Positions 34,700-46,452 of a stretch of 64,000 nt of DNA are shown here, piece by piece (the stretch's first letter is position 1; each line of letters starts with the position of its first letter). The DNA is from Salticus scenicus (Eukaryota; Arthropoda; Arachnida; Araneae; Salticidae). Under the pieces are notes generated by a model. That model searched no databases. It saw nothing but the letters and a program-made list of their open reading frames with translations, and was not told the origin of the DNA. The translations under genes were made by a program, and so were the position numbers. The stretch is from the NCBI GenBank assembly GCA_963930645.1, contig OZ005654.1, positions 41,842,686 to 41,906,685 on the forward strand. The letters are read 5' to 3'.

Positions 34700-35330
34700 A
34701 TCTTAATTTTGTTCGAATAATCAAAGCGTGAAAAACAGGGGGCAAGGATATTTTAGTTCTACCTGAGGCGAAAAATTAATCTGCCTTTCCTATTATTAAA
34801 TAAATGTATAGAAAATTTTAAAACTATTACCTATAATATGTCAATTTATTTCGCTCAAGTCAATCGCATTTTCTTTTTCTTCTTTTACTTAAAATGTATG
34901 CTTGTGTAAAAAAAAGTCTTAACTGTCGCAATAATTTAACCTTACTGAAGTCTTGTAAATTCCTGCATTCAAATAACCACTATTTTTTCGATAATTGTTA
35001 AATTTAACTACTTTTGTTGACTATTAAGATATTTACTAAGATTAATTATAAGATGAATTAACTATAAAAATGATTAACTATAATATAAATTTAACTATTT
35101 GTCAAATTTCTCTTATTTTGTTTTAAGTATTGAATATATTAATTATTTTAAACAAATCTATATATATATTATTTAAAAAATAAAACCGTGTTTATATATA
35201 AATACGATGTTTTAAAAACATTCTAATAAACAATAACCACTTTTCTAATTACATTTTACCATTACTTTCTCTCAATTCTTCTGCGTCGCGTTCAATAAAA
35301 AGCGAAAAATGTAGTCGAAAAATGTACATT
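33640..35330. other. Intergenic, no gene seen
   Basis: AT-rich with A runs at 34060-34077 and 34672-34697. A slightly GC-richer patch at 33840-33990 shows no gene-like frame. Confidence 0.5.
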
Positions 35331-35339
35331 TCAACTATT

Positions 35340-35635
35340 TTCAGATTCGATACAATGTTGCAAGAAAGGGATGAGGGTCATCAACCTTGAATTGTGCAGA
35401 GATACTGTGTGTTCCGTGTGCGCTTCGTAGCGCTGGAACTGGATCACTCCACACACGCTACTCCGGGGGAAGAAAGTGTGTAACAACGTGTTACGAGGTG
35501 CTCAAATTCAGGGGCACGCCGATCGATATTGTCTGAAGGTCACTGAGCAGAGAGGGATGTGGGACGCATCTGGGTTTGAAAAAGAAGTGCCAAGTGAACT
35601 CTGTGCAAGGGGGGTTCGATTTGATATAAGATATT
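35340..35635. other. GC-richer unique island; possible untranslated exon or regulatory element
   Basis: About 300 bp with clearly higher GC than its flanks and no internal repeat. It is preceded by a polypyrimidine-AG (CATTTCAACTATTTTCAG ending ~35342), so it could be a plus-strand internal exon. All frames on both strands contain early stops, so it is not coding as a single exon. A convincing splice donor is missing. A noncoding RNA, a 5' UTR exon of sif or a promoter are all possible. Confidence 0.3.
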
Positions 35636-35639
35636 AAAG

Positions 35640-36738
35640 ATTTACCACAATTATACAGTTACTGCAATAATAAGGATTAACATTGCACAGAAAATAAATG
35701 AAAAATTTGAAATATAGATATATTAAATATTTATCCGTATTACTTTCTCTTTTTTTTTTTTTTTTTTTTTCGTAATTACATGAATGACCATTCTTAAATA
35801 TTTTTGAGGTGGTATATCAGAGTAAAATATAAATTAATTATTTACATAGACAAATTAATAAAATTAAAAAAAAAAAAAACTGTTTGTAAATACTGGTTAA
35901 AGTTTCGAATGGTTATTTACATTGTTTTGCTTTCATTCGATCAAACCTCATATATATATTGACTACTTGTCTAATTGCATTAAGAACTAAATATTATCAC
36001 TATAATTGTAAAACTTACAAAAAAAAAAAAAAAAAAAAAAGAAAGAAAGAAAGAAAAGAAGAAGAAAAAGTTCTGAAATTTTGAACTTTTAAGATATTTG
36101 AAGAAAATGTGCAAGCAAATATTTTTATTTATTTAGTTAGTTAGTTGGTTTGGTTAAGGAGAAGGATAAATATAGACATATATTTTGTTAAATCCTTTCA
36201 TACCCACTAGAAAAATTATTTACACCTAACACATTATTTGCAATAGCATTTTATGTTTAGAATTTATTCCAATATGCATCCATTAAAATATTATATTAAT
36301 TTTTAATATTCCTTAATTGCAAATTGCTCTCTTTAAAAACTAACAAAATTATAAATAAATGTTTTGGTATTACATCGCTAAATTTTATCCATAATAATTA
36401 TTTTCTTTGAAGTTATATGATTAAGTTTTACATTATAAACTCAAATTATAAATCGATATATTTTCCTGTATATACAATGTCATATTGTGATTTTAAAATA
36501 AAATATGTTTGTAATTTGAAGATGTGATAGTTAAATAATATTTAATATAGTTAGATAGATATAGATAGAAAGATATATATAAAATAAAAGCTAATAAGAT
36601 TTATTATCTTGGAACAAGAGATGGAATGGAAAAAGATTTCTGATTGAAAACAATTAGTTTGGTTGACATAGAAATTAAAAATTTTCTTATAAATTTTCAA
36701 AACTGGAAATAGAATAGAATAAATATAAATGTATATGC

Positions 36739-36779
<41 letters not shown>

Positions 36780-37200
36780 TAATAATAATGACCATCTTCT
36801 GCCAGGAACGATTCCGGTTTAGACCGCTTCAAAACAGAGACTTTTGATAGCCATTTTTTTTTTTTTTTTTTTTTTCCTCAGAAATGCTATGTATTTTTAT
36901 TTTTATTTATTAATCTGCATAAATGTTACATCATTAGAAAGGTCTTTCAAAACTGAACATTTTTGTGCTTGCACTTTTCCCTTAATCTCAATATGTAAAA
37001 AGATTTCAACGAAAGTTTATAACTACCATTGCAATTCTAAAATACCCATGGAGGATAAAATTAAAATGTAATATAAAATTCAATCATAAAAAGTATGGGC
37101 TACTAGTTATTACATCATTTTCTTGCAATCATGATAATGTACTTATCTGATATAAACAAACAGTTGATTGTGACGTCATATTTATCAAATTAGTTAAAGT
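35640..37200. other. Intergenic, no gene seen
   Basis: AT-rich. T and A runs occur at 35751-35770 and 36020-36041, and a TTA trinucleotide microsatellite at 36738-36781. Confidence 0.5.
36738..36781. repeat. (TTA)n microsatellite
   Basis: About fourteen uninterrupted TTA/ATT units. Confidence 0.95.
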
Positions 37201-37208
37201 AAATAAGG

Positions 37209-37282
37209 TTACAAATAAGGTACCTAAGATTACTTCGTTACAAATCTGGTACCTTTCATTTGGTACCTTATTTGTAACGAAG
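37209..37282. repeat. Compact double inverted repeat
   Basis: TTACAAATAAGGTACC (37209-37224) and GGTACCTTATTTGTAA (37262-37277) are exact complements. A diverged copy of the left arm (CGTTACAAATCTGGTACC, ~37236-37253) lies between them and can pair with the same right arm. Two alternative hairpins are therefore possible. Confidence 0.85.
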
Positions 37283-37684
37283 TTTTGATTAGATATTTTA
37301 GAATTAATTAAAATATGAAAATAATTTCAAAATTGGACGTTTAAATTTATGATTGTTGCCAAAACAATTTACCAGTTATTGTTATATATATATTTATGTA
37401 TGTATATATATATATTATTTTATTTTTATTTTATTTTATTTATTTATTTATTTTTGAGTGGGGGGGGGGGCATAAGATGAAATAATGTTTTCACGCGAAA
37501 AATTAAAAAATATTAAATTTGCCCATGCATATAAAAATTACTTATTAAAACGAGTCGAAGAAGGAAGCGAAATAAGTACTGAGTTATATTACGATAAATA
37601 TGATACATAATATGATACATTATATTAGACCTATCGTCCTGGATTAGTAGGTATTTTCGTTAAAAGAAATAGTTTGTCCGTTCC

Positions 37685-37764
37685 GTGCAACTTGCACATT
37701 AGTCCCATCAGGTACAACTTGCATATTAGTCCCGTCAGGTGCAATTTGCACATTAGTCCCCCTT
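37685..37764. repeat. 27-bp minisatellite, three units
   Basis: Units GTGCAACTTGCACATTAGTC(CCATCAG) start at 37685, 37712 and 37739 with 1-4 differences. Each unit holds a small TGCAA/TTGCA palindrome. Confidence 0.85.
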
Positions 37765-37769
37765 TAAAT

Positions 37770-39797
37770 ATAGTGTCTAGCAAAGCAGGCAAAGCATTCG
37801 TTGATTAACTACCTTAATTGATTTCACATTCCGTCATTTTTGATGGGGTTATATACTAGTTATTATTATATTTGTGTTTCATCTGCACAGATTTGTACTC
37901 CGGAATAATTAATCAATCCAGATAAATTCGCATAACGTATATAAATTTATGTAAGTGTATTCTTATATATATATATAACAGCATATATATATTTATTTTA
38001 AACTAAATCAATCAATAAATAAATAATAATTTTTTAATACCTTCTATTAGTTAATGGCAAATATTCTGATAACAAAGAAATATGCTTTATCTCTGTAAAG
38101 CAATTTAATTAGATGCAAATTTTAAAGAAATATTAAAATATATTTCTCCGTTTTCCAAAATGATATTGCAACCTGAAGAAGAAATAGTATTTCATAAACA
38201 ATTTACAGAAAGATATAAGTAAAAAAATTCAGAAAAAGAGAGTATGAACTATAAATATCGCTCAGAACTTCAAAAGGACTATTCTGCTTTAAATTTTATT
38301 CTAAAAGAATTGTACAACGTAAATTACTCAAAGCTTCATTAGAACTGAATTTTTATGTATTACTCAAATGCATAATTTAAAAAAAAAAATTCTCAAAACT
38401 TATAAAAAAAAAAGAAAAAAGAAAGAAAAAGAAAAAAAAGAAGAAGAAGATGTCATGAGAATTTTTTTTTCCTTCTTATATATAAAATACTTATACATGC
38501 AACTTAGAAAAGTGCAGTTTAGATGAAAATCTATCAGTTTATTTTATGATACATTCCATATGCTTAGTGTATCAAGACATAAAATTATGCTTTACAAAGT
38601 TACAAATAATTCCAATATTATGTCGATATGCTGTAGTTCAAAAGAAAGAAATCTAATGCAATATTTTACGAATAGATATTTCTATATATTAGGCTACTGA
38701 CTTCAACTATATTAGATCTAAATTAAATAAAAGAGTACGTACAAAAATTATAATATATATATATTATGTGTAGGTATCAATAATCTAATAAATTCTATTT
38801 CCTTTTCACATATTGTAGTCATATGGAGAAATGTCTATAAACACTTTAAATTTAATTTCCTTCACTAAATTATGCTGCTTCTCTTTTTATTTCATGTTCA
38901 GTAAAAAAAAATACTAATAATAAATAAGTATGTAAAAATAAGTAAGTAAAAATAATAAATAATAAATAAATAATAAATAAAAGCAATTTTTTTAAATCCT
39001 GACCTTATAGTAGTAGAATTGTATAATTCCGATTTCTATGGCATCAAATGACATATAAACAAATATCAAATAGTAGAAAATACACCACCCATAGAATTGT
39101 TTCACTAGTAAGAAGTATTTTACTTGCAACATAAAATCTCATTCCAATGTACTTAGAAATAAACTTTAATTATGTTGACCATAAAGTATATTTAGAATTA
39201 ACTCCTAGGCCAAAGAAACGTCCTTTCTTTTTTATTTTAAATTATGTTTATTTAGTTCATTTGAATCGAAATTTTAAATTCGTTGATATCCAATTTCTAA
39301 TCAGCCGATGAGAAATATTTTGGATAAAAAATTTATAAAGTAATTTAACTCATATTCATTTCTAGCTAAAATGTATGTAGCTAAAATCTTTTGAAACAAT
39401 CCTTAATTATCACAGTTAATTGAGAGTTGAATCTGATTCTAGGGCTGAAACTTTACAACAATTAAGCTCTTTCTTTAATAATTATTTCATACAGTAATTG
39501 AATAAACATTAAAAAATCCTTTATAAACATAATTATCATGATTCATTTATATTAGTATTCATTTTGTATGATCATTTTGAAGTTCACGAGATTCACGCAC
39601 CTTTCAGTCAACGAATATTTACAGTGACCACAGAAAATAGAAACCAATAAAAAATGCAAAACTTCAAAAAGCTATATTCTGAATGTTTTATTCTGATCAT
39701 TCATATTTTCTGTAATGACTAAACGTGTTCATGTTAAAACAATGAACAATAAAAATTTCTATACTTATCAATGAGCATATTTATTTGCCAGTCTTAT

Positions 39798-39835
<38 letters not shown>

Positions 39836-40080
39836 TATGCAAACTAGTTTGTTGTGGCCATCACAAAATTTTCTTCTATATTTTCCTATACAAATTCATC
39901 CTGTACAAATTATTTAGTAAAATTATTATTTATTATAAACATTTTCTGTTATGAATGTACACAATTTTCATCTTCGAGAAGAATAACACTAGATACTGAA
40001 AGAAAGTCAATATTGTACCAATATTTGAAAAAATGCTCTTAAAAAAAAAAAAAAAAAATAAAAAAAAAAGAAGCGAAAAA
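37770..40080. other. Intergenic, no gene seen
   Basis: Low-complexity AT-rich DNA with purine runs (38405-38450), AATA repeats (38910-38985) and A runs (39804-39831, 40040-40068). No feature supported. Confidence 0.5.
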
Positions 40081-40084
40081 TTTG

Positions 40085-40690
40085 TTTTAAATTATTACAG
40101 ATCTGTGGTTTAGCCATTCATTTAAAAAATATTTACCAGTTCTTTTCAAAGATACTCATATTGAAAATTTACACACACACTCACTTGGAGAAGTACTCCC
40201 CGACACGGATGGAAGTGATGTTCCTACATGCAGACAATTCCCCCCCCCCCCCACTTTACTACTACTATTATCATTAATTCTTATTCATTTCACAATCATT
40301 CGTTAAAATAATTATTGGTATATACATTTATACAAAATTTTATCCTATACTGCCATATTAAAAATTAAAAATAAAATAAAGTAAAATAAAATAAATAAAT
40401 AAATTGGGATGACATCACCCCCTATTGAGCGATTGATCCCCAAATGTAATCAACATCAGTTTAGGTCAAAATTCAACTCAATACAAAGTCTGGTTAATTT
40501 TTGTTGATTTTGTTCTGAGATACAAAGTCCACAAAAGTTTTGATACACACATACAAACACACACAGACATTTTGTAAAAATGGTCAAGTCGTATTCAAGA
40601 CATATCGAAACGTGCAAATCCATCGAAAATGAGAGTTCGAAAATTTTCATGACTTTCTTCCTATATCTATAGAAGAAAGTAAAAAAGATA
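40085..40690 (+). mobile_element. Modular repeat, copy 8
   Basis: The body matches 22085-22340, with an inserted C run (40241-40253) and AAAT repeats. The tail follows from ~40548: ACACACATACAAACACACAC linker, TCGAAACGTGCAAATCCATC and TTTTCATGACTTTC. A terminal hairpin (CTTTCTTC...GAAGAAAG, ~40651-40678) ends in TAAAA. This is the clearest example of the terminal hairpin. Confidence 0.7.
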
Positions 40691-40960
40691 AATTCATATT
40701 TAATATATATATATTAAAATTCTGCCTTGAATAAAATTTAATCTGGGGTAAAAAATAAACGCGTAAGATTTCTTTTTCGTAATCGGTTAACTTGGTATGA
40801 AAAGAAAAAAGAAAAAGAACAATTTAATTTGGTCTGAATGAGAAGCTTAAGAACCTTACTGTTACAAAAAAAAAAAAAGAAAGAAAGAAATCCTTTTCAA
40901 TGTAATGCATACCACAAATTATCACTAATACAACAGACTTTTACAAGTTCATATTCTTAT

Positions 40961-41255
40961 GAGCCCACCTGCGGCCGAGCGGCTCTGCGCTGAAAGTTGG
41001 TGGACGTGAGATACCAGGTTCGATCCCAGGTTGCGCTCGTCGATCTAGCCGCTCGGAGTTTTCCATGGTTTTCTCAAAAACTTGCCTAAATACAGGCTAG
41101 AACCCCTTAGAAAGACCTGCACGGAAGGCGATCCCCCTAAGGCCTAGGACCCTAGAGCAGTCACTTGGCATTATCGCCACACTAAATTCTTATTATTGCT
41201 CTTTTTTATGTTAGCTTGACTAGATCTTTTTTAACAATAAAGTTTCTTCTTGTCA
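40961..41255 (+). mobile_element. tRNA-derived SINE
   Basis: GCGGCCGAGCGGC (40971-40983) is an A-box-like sequence of Leu/Ser tRNA type. GGTTCGATCCC (41018-41028) is a perfect B box at tRNA-like spacing. The sequence then leaves the tRNA form and runs through a tRNA-unrelated body (TTTTCCATGGTTTTCTCAAA, then CTAGAACCCCTTAG), ending in a TTCTTCTTGTC-type tail. RNA polymerase III would transcribe it. The tRNA part cannot form an acceptor stem, so it is not a working tRNA gene. The 3' boundary is approximate and no target duplication was found. Confidence 0.8.
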
Positions 41256-41587
41256 AAACATGCAATTTTTTAAAAAAGAAGTTTTATTCACTAACTTTCC
41301 ATAAATGACTGGACACTTTCGATTACGCACCATTTTTCAAATATCTAGACGTTGTTAATGAATTTTCCTGAAAGACGTGTAAATAACATGTTATGCCTCA
41401 TATATTTCAGTAAAAGTTTTGCCCCAAAATCAAACAAGGCACTGGTAAAAAATTAACGAAAACACAGAATGTTTGTAATTACCCTGTAAATATGATAATT
41501 GAAATACGTTTTGGTTAAGGCGTATGATTATGTGGCTCGTTCTAACTATCTGTATTTATTTACATGTGACTGGCGCATATATTCGTG

Positions 41588-42375
41588 GAAATATAAAGGT
41601 TTCTTAAAAAAAAAAAAGATCTTTTTGATCATAACCTTTAGGGTATTAAACCCAATGCAATGCCATTTTTAAAAAAACTTAACATTCCACATTACATGCA
41701 ACACACTGCAATCAGAATATAAAAATCACAAACATGTAAGAAAATATGAGCATTTTTACTAAATACTCACCTGCGCGTACTCAAGTTTCAACGCAATTTC
41801 ATTTGCTTAACTTATTAGTCAAATGTATTGAGCTACTTATGTGTAAACTCCAAGTAAATATAATGAAAATTCAAAAGGTTATCGTGGACAGAATAAACTA
41901 AATTTCAGTTCTTATTAACAAAAAGAAAGTACAAGAAGTTTTATCCAAATTTTTATTTTTATTCAATCAACATTAATATAGAATTCATTGATTGTAAATA
42001 AATATTGATAGTTTTTTTTTTTTTTTTTTTTTTTGCAAAGAACTGAAGTACAATTCATTATATTAACAATAACTTTTTAAATTTTCACGATATTTAATTG
42101 GAGTTTTCACATAAGTAATTCAATGCATTTGGTTAATAAGTTATGCGAAGAAAATTTAGTTAAGCTTCCGCATGCGCAGTTAAAAATTATTTAGTAAAGA
42201 TGCCATTAGATATTTCCATTGTTTATATTCTGATTGCAGTATGTTGGGTCTAATATAGTATGTCAAATTTCCTAAAATGTCATTGCATCGGGTTTAGTAT
42301 CCAACAAGTCATAATCAAAAACTGCTCTCTCTCTCTCTCTCTCTCTCCAGTTTTTGAAAGAAACCTTTATATTTC
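41588..42375. mobile_element. Large foldback element with ~330-bp inverted arms
   Basis: The arms 41588-41914 and 42038-42375 are inverted copies (outer ends GAAATATAAAGGTTTCT / AGAAACCTTTATATTTC; inner ends CAGTT / AACTG). They are clearly homologous with scattered differences. The spacer (~120 bp) holds a T run. A (CT)n microsatellite (42327-42349) sits only in the right arm. No coding sequence is present. Confidence 0.8.
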
Positions 42376-42379
42376 TATG

Positions 42380-43750
42380 TACTTATATATACATCAGTCT
42401 CATACAAACGAATAAAGATAATTATAAGAAGCTTTACAATCATATAGTACAGCTAGAACAAATTTCAAACATTACTTTTTACAGGGTGATTTTAAACATT
42501 TTGTTTATTCTTTAATTTTTTTACTGCATCCGCTTTTGCTTTCAAAGGAAAATGTTTTGCTGAAATATATGCGGTATAATGTTCTTTACATGCCCAAAGT
42601 TTCATGGAAATTTGTCAAGAAATAGTGTTCTAATATTAGCTTTCTATTTATGCATTAGTTACTTTCAGTCTTTTTTTTATTATTATTATTATTCCTTACA
42701 CACACTTCAGGCAAATTTTCAATAATTCTAAAGCACTATATGTATTTTACAAATATATTAACATAAAGTTTTTCCTCTATATTAATTCAGAAAAGCGCAT
42801 ATAATTTTAAAATAAAGCAATCTCCCAAACACACACGAAAAAGGAAAGGAACAAAAACAACAATGTTTCATAACGTTCAATAGAAAAAAAAATGTTCTTC
42901 TTGATTCAGAAAATAGTTTTGATAAGTATAAAGTTAAACAACTGGAAGTAAGTAAATAATAAATAGAAATGGATACATTTACCAAAACGTAAATAAGTAA
43001 ATTTTTTTTTTTTTTTTTTTTTATATGTTGTGTTCTTTAATATTTCCCAAAGACAATTGAAATATATAATAATAATAAAACAAAAACTGCGACTTATTCC
43101 TGAAAGTATAAGCTCTTAAAAGCTTTCAAGCTAAGTAAATTCAAATTTTCGTAATAAGTTATAAAAGTTTATTTATAAAAAATGGTTGGTGCAATGATAA
43201 AATAAAAGCAAAAAAGCAATGTTAAAAATACAATAATAAATTTAAAGGAATGTTGACTACGTTTAAAGTAAATCATAATGGATGCCCAGTTATTTTAAGA
43301 TAAAAATTTTGAATAATTAGTATCAAAATATTTTACATACAAAAAAAAAAAAGAACACAAATTAAGGAGGGGGGGATGCATAAATACAGTTAGTTACAAA
43401 ATAGAACTTGTCTGTATAATAAGAAATATTTAAATATTGTGCATAAAAATAAAAAAAAATACTGACAAATATAAAAATTCAGGATCAGTTTTTAACTTTA
43501 TCAGAAATGAAAATATAATTAAAATTGCTTTGACCAGAGGTCGACAACCGATGAGTTCGCGAAAAAAGTTTCTTGGTCCACAGAAAAATCTAGCGTTAAT
43601 CCTTTATTATTATTATTGTTATTATTATTATTAGTTTATTCACTACTATGAATTAAAGTGGTCGGGTATGTCAATTTTAGTTTTAGAATTTACTGAATTG
43701 CTCATATTTGCCAATACCATTAGTTTAAGAACATACAATACCTAATCTAA
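42380..43750. other. Intergenic, no gene seen
   Basis: AT-rich with a T run (43003-43022), an A run (43341-43352) and ATT repeats (43605-43632). No feature supported. Confidence 0.5.
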
Positions 43751-43755
43751 CGGAC

Positions 43756-43811
43756 GATCAAGGCCCATGTTATTCAGTGGAGAAATTTGCTTCCACAATT
43801 ACTCATTTCCT

Positions 43812-43845
<34 letters not shown>

Positions 43846-44117
43846 TCTTTTTCAAGTTCAGAAAATTTACAATCGTTAAATTAGAACTCATTTTCAAAAA
43901 ATTGATTTTTAAAATTTTTATATTTTATTTTCCAGCGAAAAAATGCACTTAATTAACTTTTAATCAAAAATAAAATATTAAAATAATAATAATAAAAGAG
44001 TTCTAATTTAACGATTGTGAATTTTCTGAATGTGAAAACAGAATTAAAAAAAAAATACATTAGGCAACGAGTCATTGTGGAAACAAATTTTTCCATGGAA
44101 TGACAGGACCTTGGCTC
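43756..44117. mobile_element. Foldback element with ~110-130-bp arms
   Basis: GATCAAGGCCCATGTTATTC...GCTTCCACAAT (from 43756) pairs with ATTGTGGAAAC...GGAATGACAGGACCTTGG (to ~44115). Inner arms pair TTACAATCGTTAAATTAGAA with TTCTAATTTAACGATTGTGA. A 28-T run interrupts the left arm. Nothing is encoded. Confidence 0.7.
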
Positions 44118-44119
44118 TC

Positions 44120-44525
44120 AGCAAGATTAAGCAATGTCCGCTCATAATGAGAATCTTTTCAGAAAAAAATATTTTTTTTTTTCACAACATGATTTATAAT
44201 TATTATTAACAAAGTTATGAATATATGTTATAAATAAGAATATATATATAATATATGAATTATCATATAATTATGAATATATGTTATAATTGACATAAAG
44301 TTATGAATATGTTATAAACAAGTTATGAAAGTTATGAAAAATTCTCAAATTAAAACAAATCACGAACCGATGATAATTCGTCGTCTAACCAATTCTACAA
44401 CCCTCTTAAAGGGAATTCCTGTTCATCTCAAGATCTTATTTTGGCTCTCTAAAGTGAAAATTCATTAATGGATGAAAAAACAATGAAAAATTTTACTCAA
44501 CATCATATTTGTGCAAAATACTATC

Positions 44526-44588
<63 letters not shown>

Positions 44589-45030
44589 TGTATGTATAAT
44601 GGATCTTTTTGATCAGTATACAAATCTATAAATATAATCCGTGTCTTTTAATTAATAATGTCACTGTTTCATGGAATTTTAAATGTTAAATTTAATAGTT
44701 TTCAGGATATAATATTACAAAGTTAGTGGACCTGCAATTAAAAAAAAATTGGTAACCTCGCTCTGGTTTAGACAACAAACTTCAAAATTTTGTTTATGAT
44801 TAGTTCTGTTTCGTCACTTTCTACCTTCTATTTATTTATTATTTTTTAAGATTTTGAAAGTAACACATATTTATTATTCTGTATTGGGGTGGGGATTTTT
44901 TTTCTTATACGATATTATACCATGCAGTATATACGATATTATACCATACGACAATCCAAATGTAATTCATTTTTATGTAAAACTATTTTTATTTATTTAT
45001 ATATTTATTTTTGTAAATGTTGACATTTTT
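44120..45030. other. Intergenic with a (TA)n microsatellite
   Basis: Contains an uninterrupted TA repeat at about 44528-44585 and diverged TTATGAATATATG repeats at 44215-44320. No gene-like sequence. Confidence 0.6.
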
Positions 45031-45032
45031 TC

Positions 45033-45365
45033 CCACTTGGAAATAAAATGACGGATCGAGTTACCCTGGAAACTCATTTAAGACACGCCTAAGATAAGTT
45101 TACTGTTCACTGTAGTTCGAATTTATTCAAGTTGCCTCCCTTTTGAAAGAATATGGCGGATCAAGTCAATTAATAAACTTAATTGGAAACCCTTATTTGG
45201 ACTACATTTAGCCAATCCGTTTTTAAATGCGTTTTACATGTGGGTTTAAAACTGTCAAGTTACCGCCACTTGGAAACAAAATGGCGGATAAAGTCGGCGA
45301 ACGAATTCATCAAATATATTTGTAAGATAAGTCTATTTTTCACCTTTAGTTCGAATTTGTTTCAG
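45033..45365. repeat. Three tandem units, ~105 and ~128 bp
   Basis: (C/T)GGAAA(C/T)AAAATG(G/A)CGGAT-type cores at ~45038, ~45146 and ~45270 are each followed by AAGATAAG and AGTTCGAATTT blocks in at least two units. Frames are not conserved between units. Confidence 0.6.
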
Positions 45366-45691
45366 CATTTCGTAAATTATCGTGATGTGAATTTTCCATT
45401 ATAAATTAATAAGTATATCTATACCATAAATTATTACAATATTATGTCGATTTCTATAAAATCAACACAATACAAGTTACAGTAAGTTTTGCAAGAAATT
45501 GTTTCAAACCTACATACAGAAAATATTTCACAGAAAATGTGGAAGAGAGAAATGATTTTCATATATTTAAAATAAAGTGAAAAATAAAAGGGTAGAATAA
45601 AAAGAAATAATAACAAATGTATTGTTTATCCCAAATTCTTCCTCCCTATATTATGCATTTCCTGAACCTATTAAAAACATCAAAATGCTAC

Positions 45692-45722
<31 letters not shown>

Positions 45723-46312
45723 ATGCAAGATTTTTGTTATTACATTTTTTACATATCATATCGTCAGCGTTCAATCAAAAGTCAATAAGTCCAAACATTG
45801 CGATTTAATTATAAAAATTCCTTCGTCATCTCAAATTACTACTTGGTAATTTGGTAGAATTCCCTAACCCTACTGAATTTTTATTGTAAGCAACAGAGAT
45901 TTCCTGATTTGATTAAGTCATGGATCGTCAGGTAAAAATCAACTAATTAAAATCACAGGTATTAATTATTTTATGAATAACCAGTTAGCTAAACTTCAGT
46001 AAACTTATTGTAACAGTGAAAAATCTGTATAATACTTTTTACTAATTTTCATAATGACCTAAAAATTTCAATTGCCTATTATAAAAAAGAAAGAAAGAAA
46101 AAGAAAAGAAAAAAGGTCTTAAAATTGTGGACTTAGAGACTTTTACTTGAACGCTCACCATGTGTTTCCATTGTTACAGCATCATTACTGCATTAGAAAT
46201 TAGAAAAAAAAAGTGAAATATAAAGAAATATAAATAATTACTTTCTGAAAAAAAAAAATGTCTTTTATCAATGAATGAATTTCTAAATGTGTCTTCTTTT
46301 GGTTCGTTTTAG

Positions 46313-46452
46313 ATGTCCGACGACGACCGTCTGTCCTTGACTACAGCGCTGAGCGAGGAGGAGGACGGTGAAGCCAGGAATTCACCTTACAGAGCCAGAT
46401 CAGGATCAGCAGCCGCGGCTTTCAACTGCACGGGAGCCGTCAGGAAAGCAGG
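46313..46452 (+). CDS. sif: sif exon 1 of window: acidic lead into PH domain
   Basis: Acceptor TTCGTTTTAG ends at 46312 and donor GTATGT starts at 46453. It encodes MSDDDRLSLTTALSEEED, then a Ser/Ala-rich stretch ending RKAG, leaving phase 2. The ATG follows the AG directly. It may be the true start of a short isoform with an untranslated upstream exon, or an internal Met of a longer N-terminus. Confidence 0.85.

Noticed and set aside
40961..41035. Possible tRNA-Leu/Ser gene
   Set aside because: A and B boxes are good, but the ends cannot pair into an acceptor stem and the sequence continues into a SINE body.
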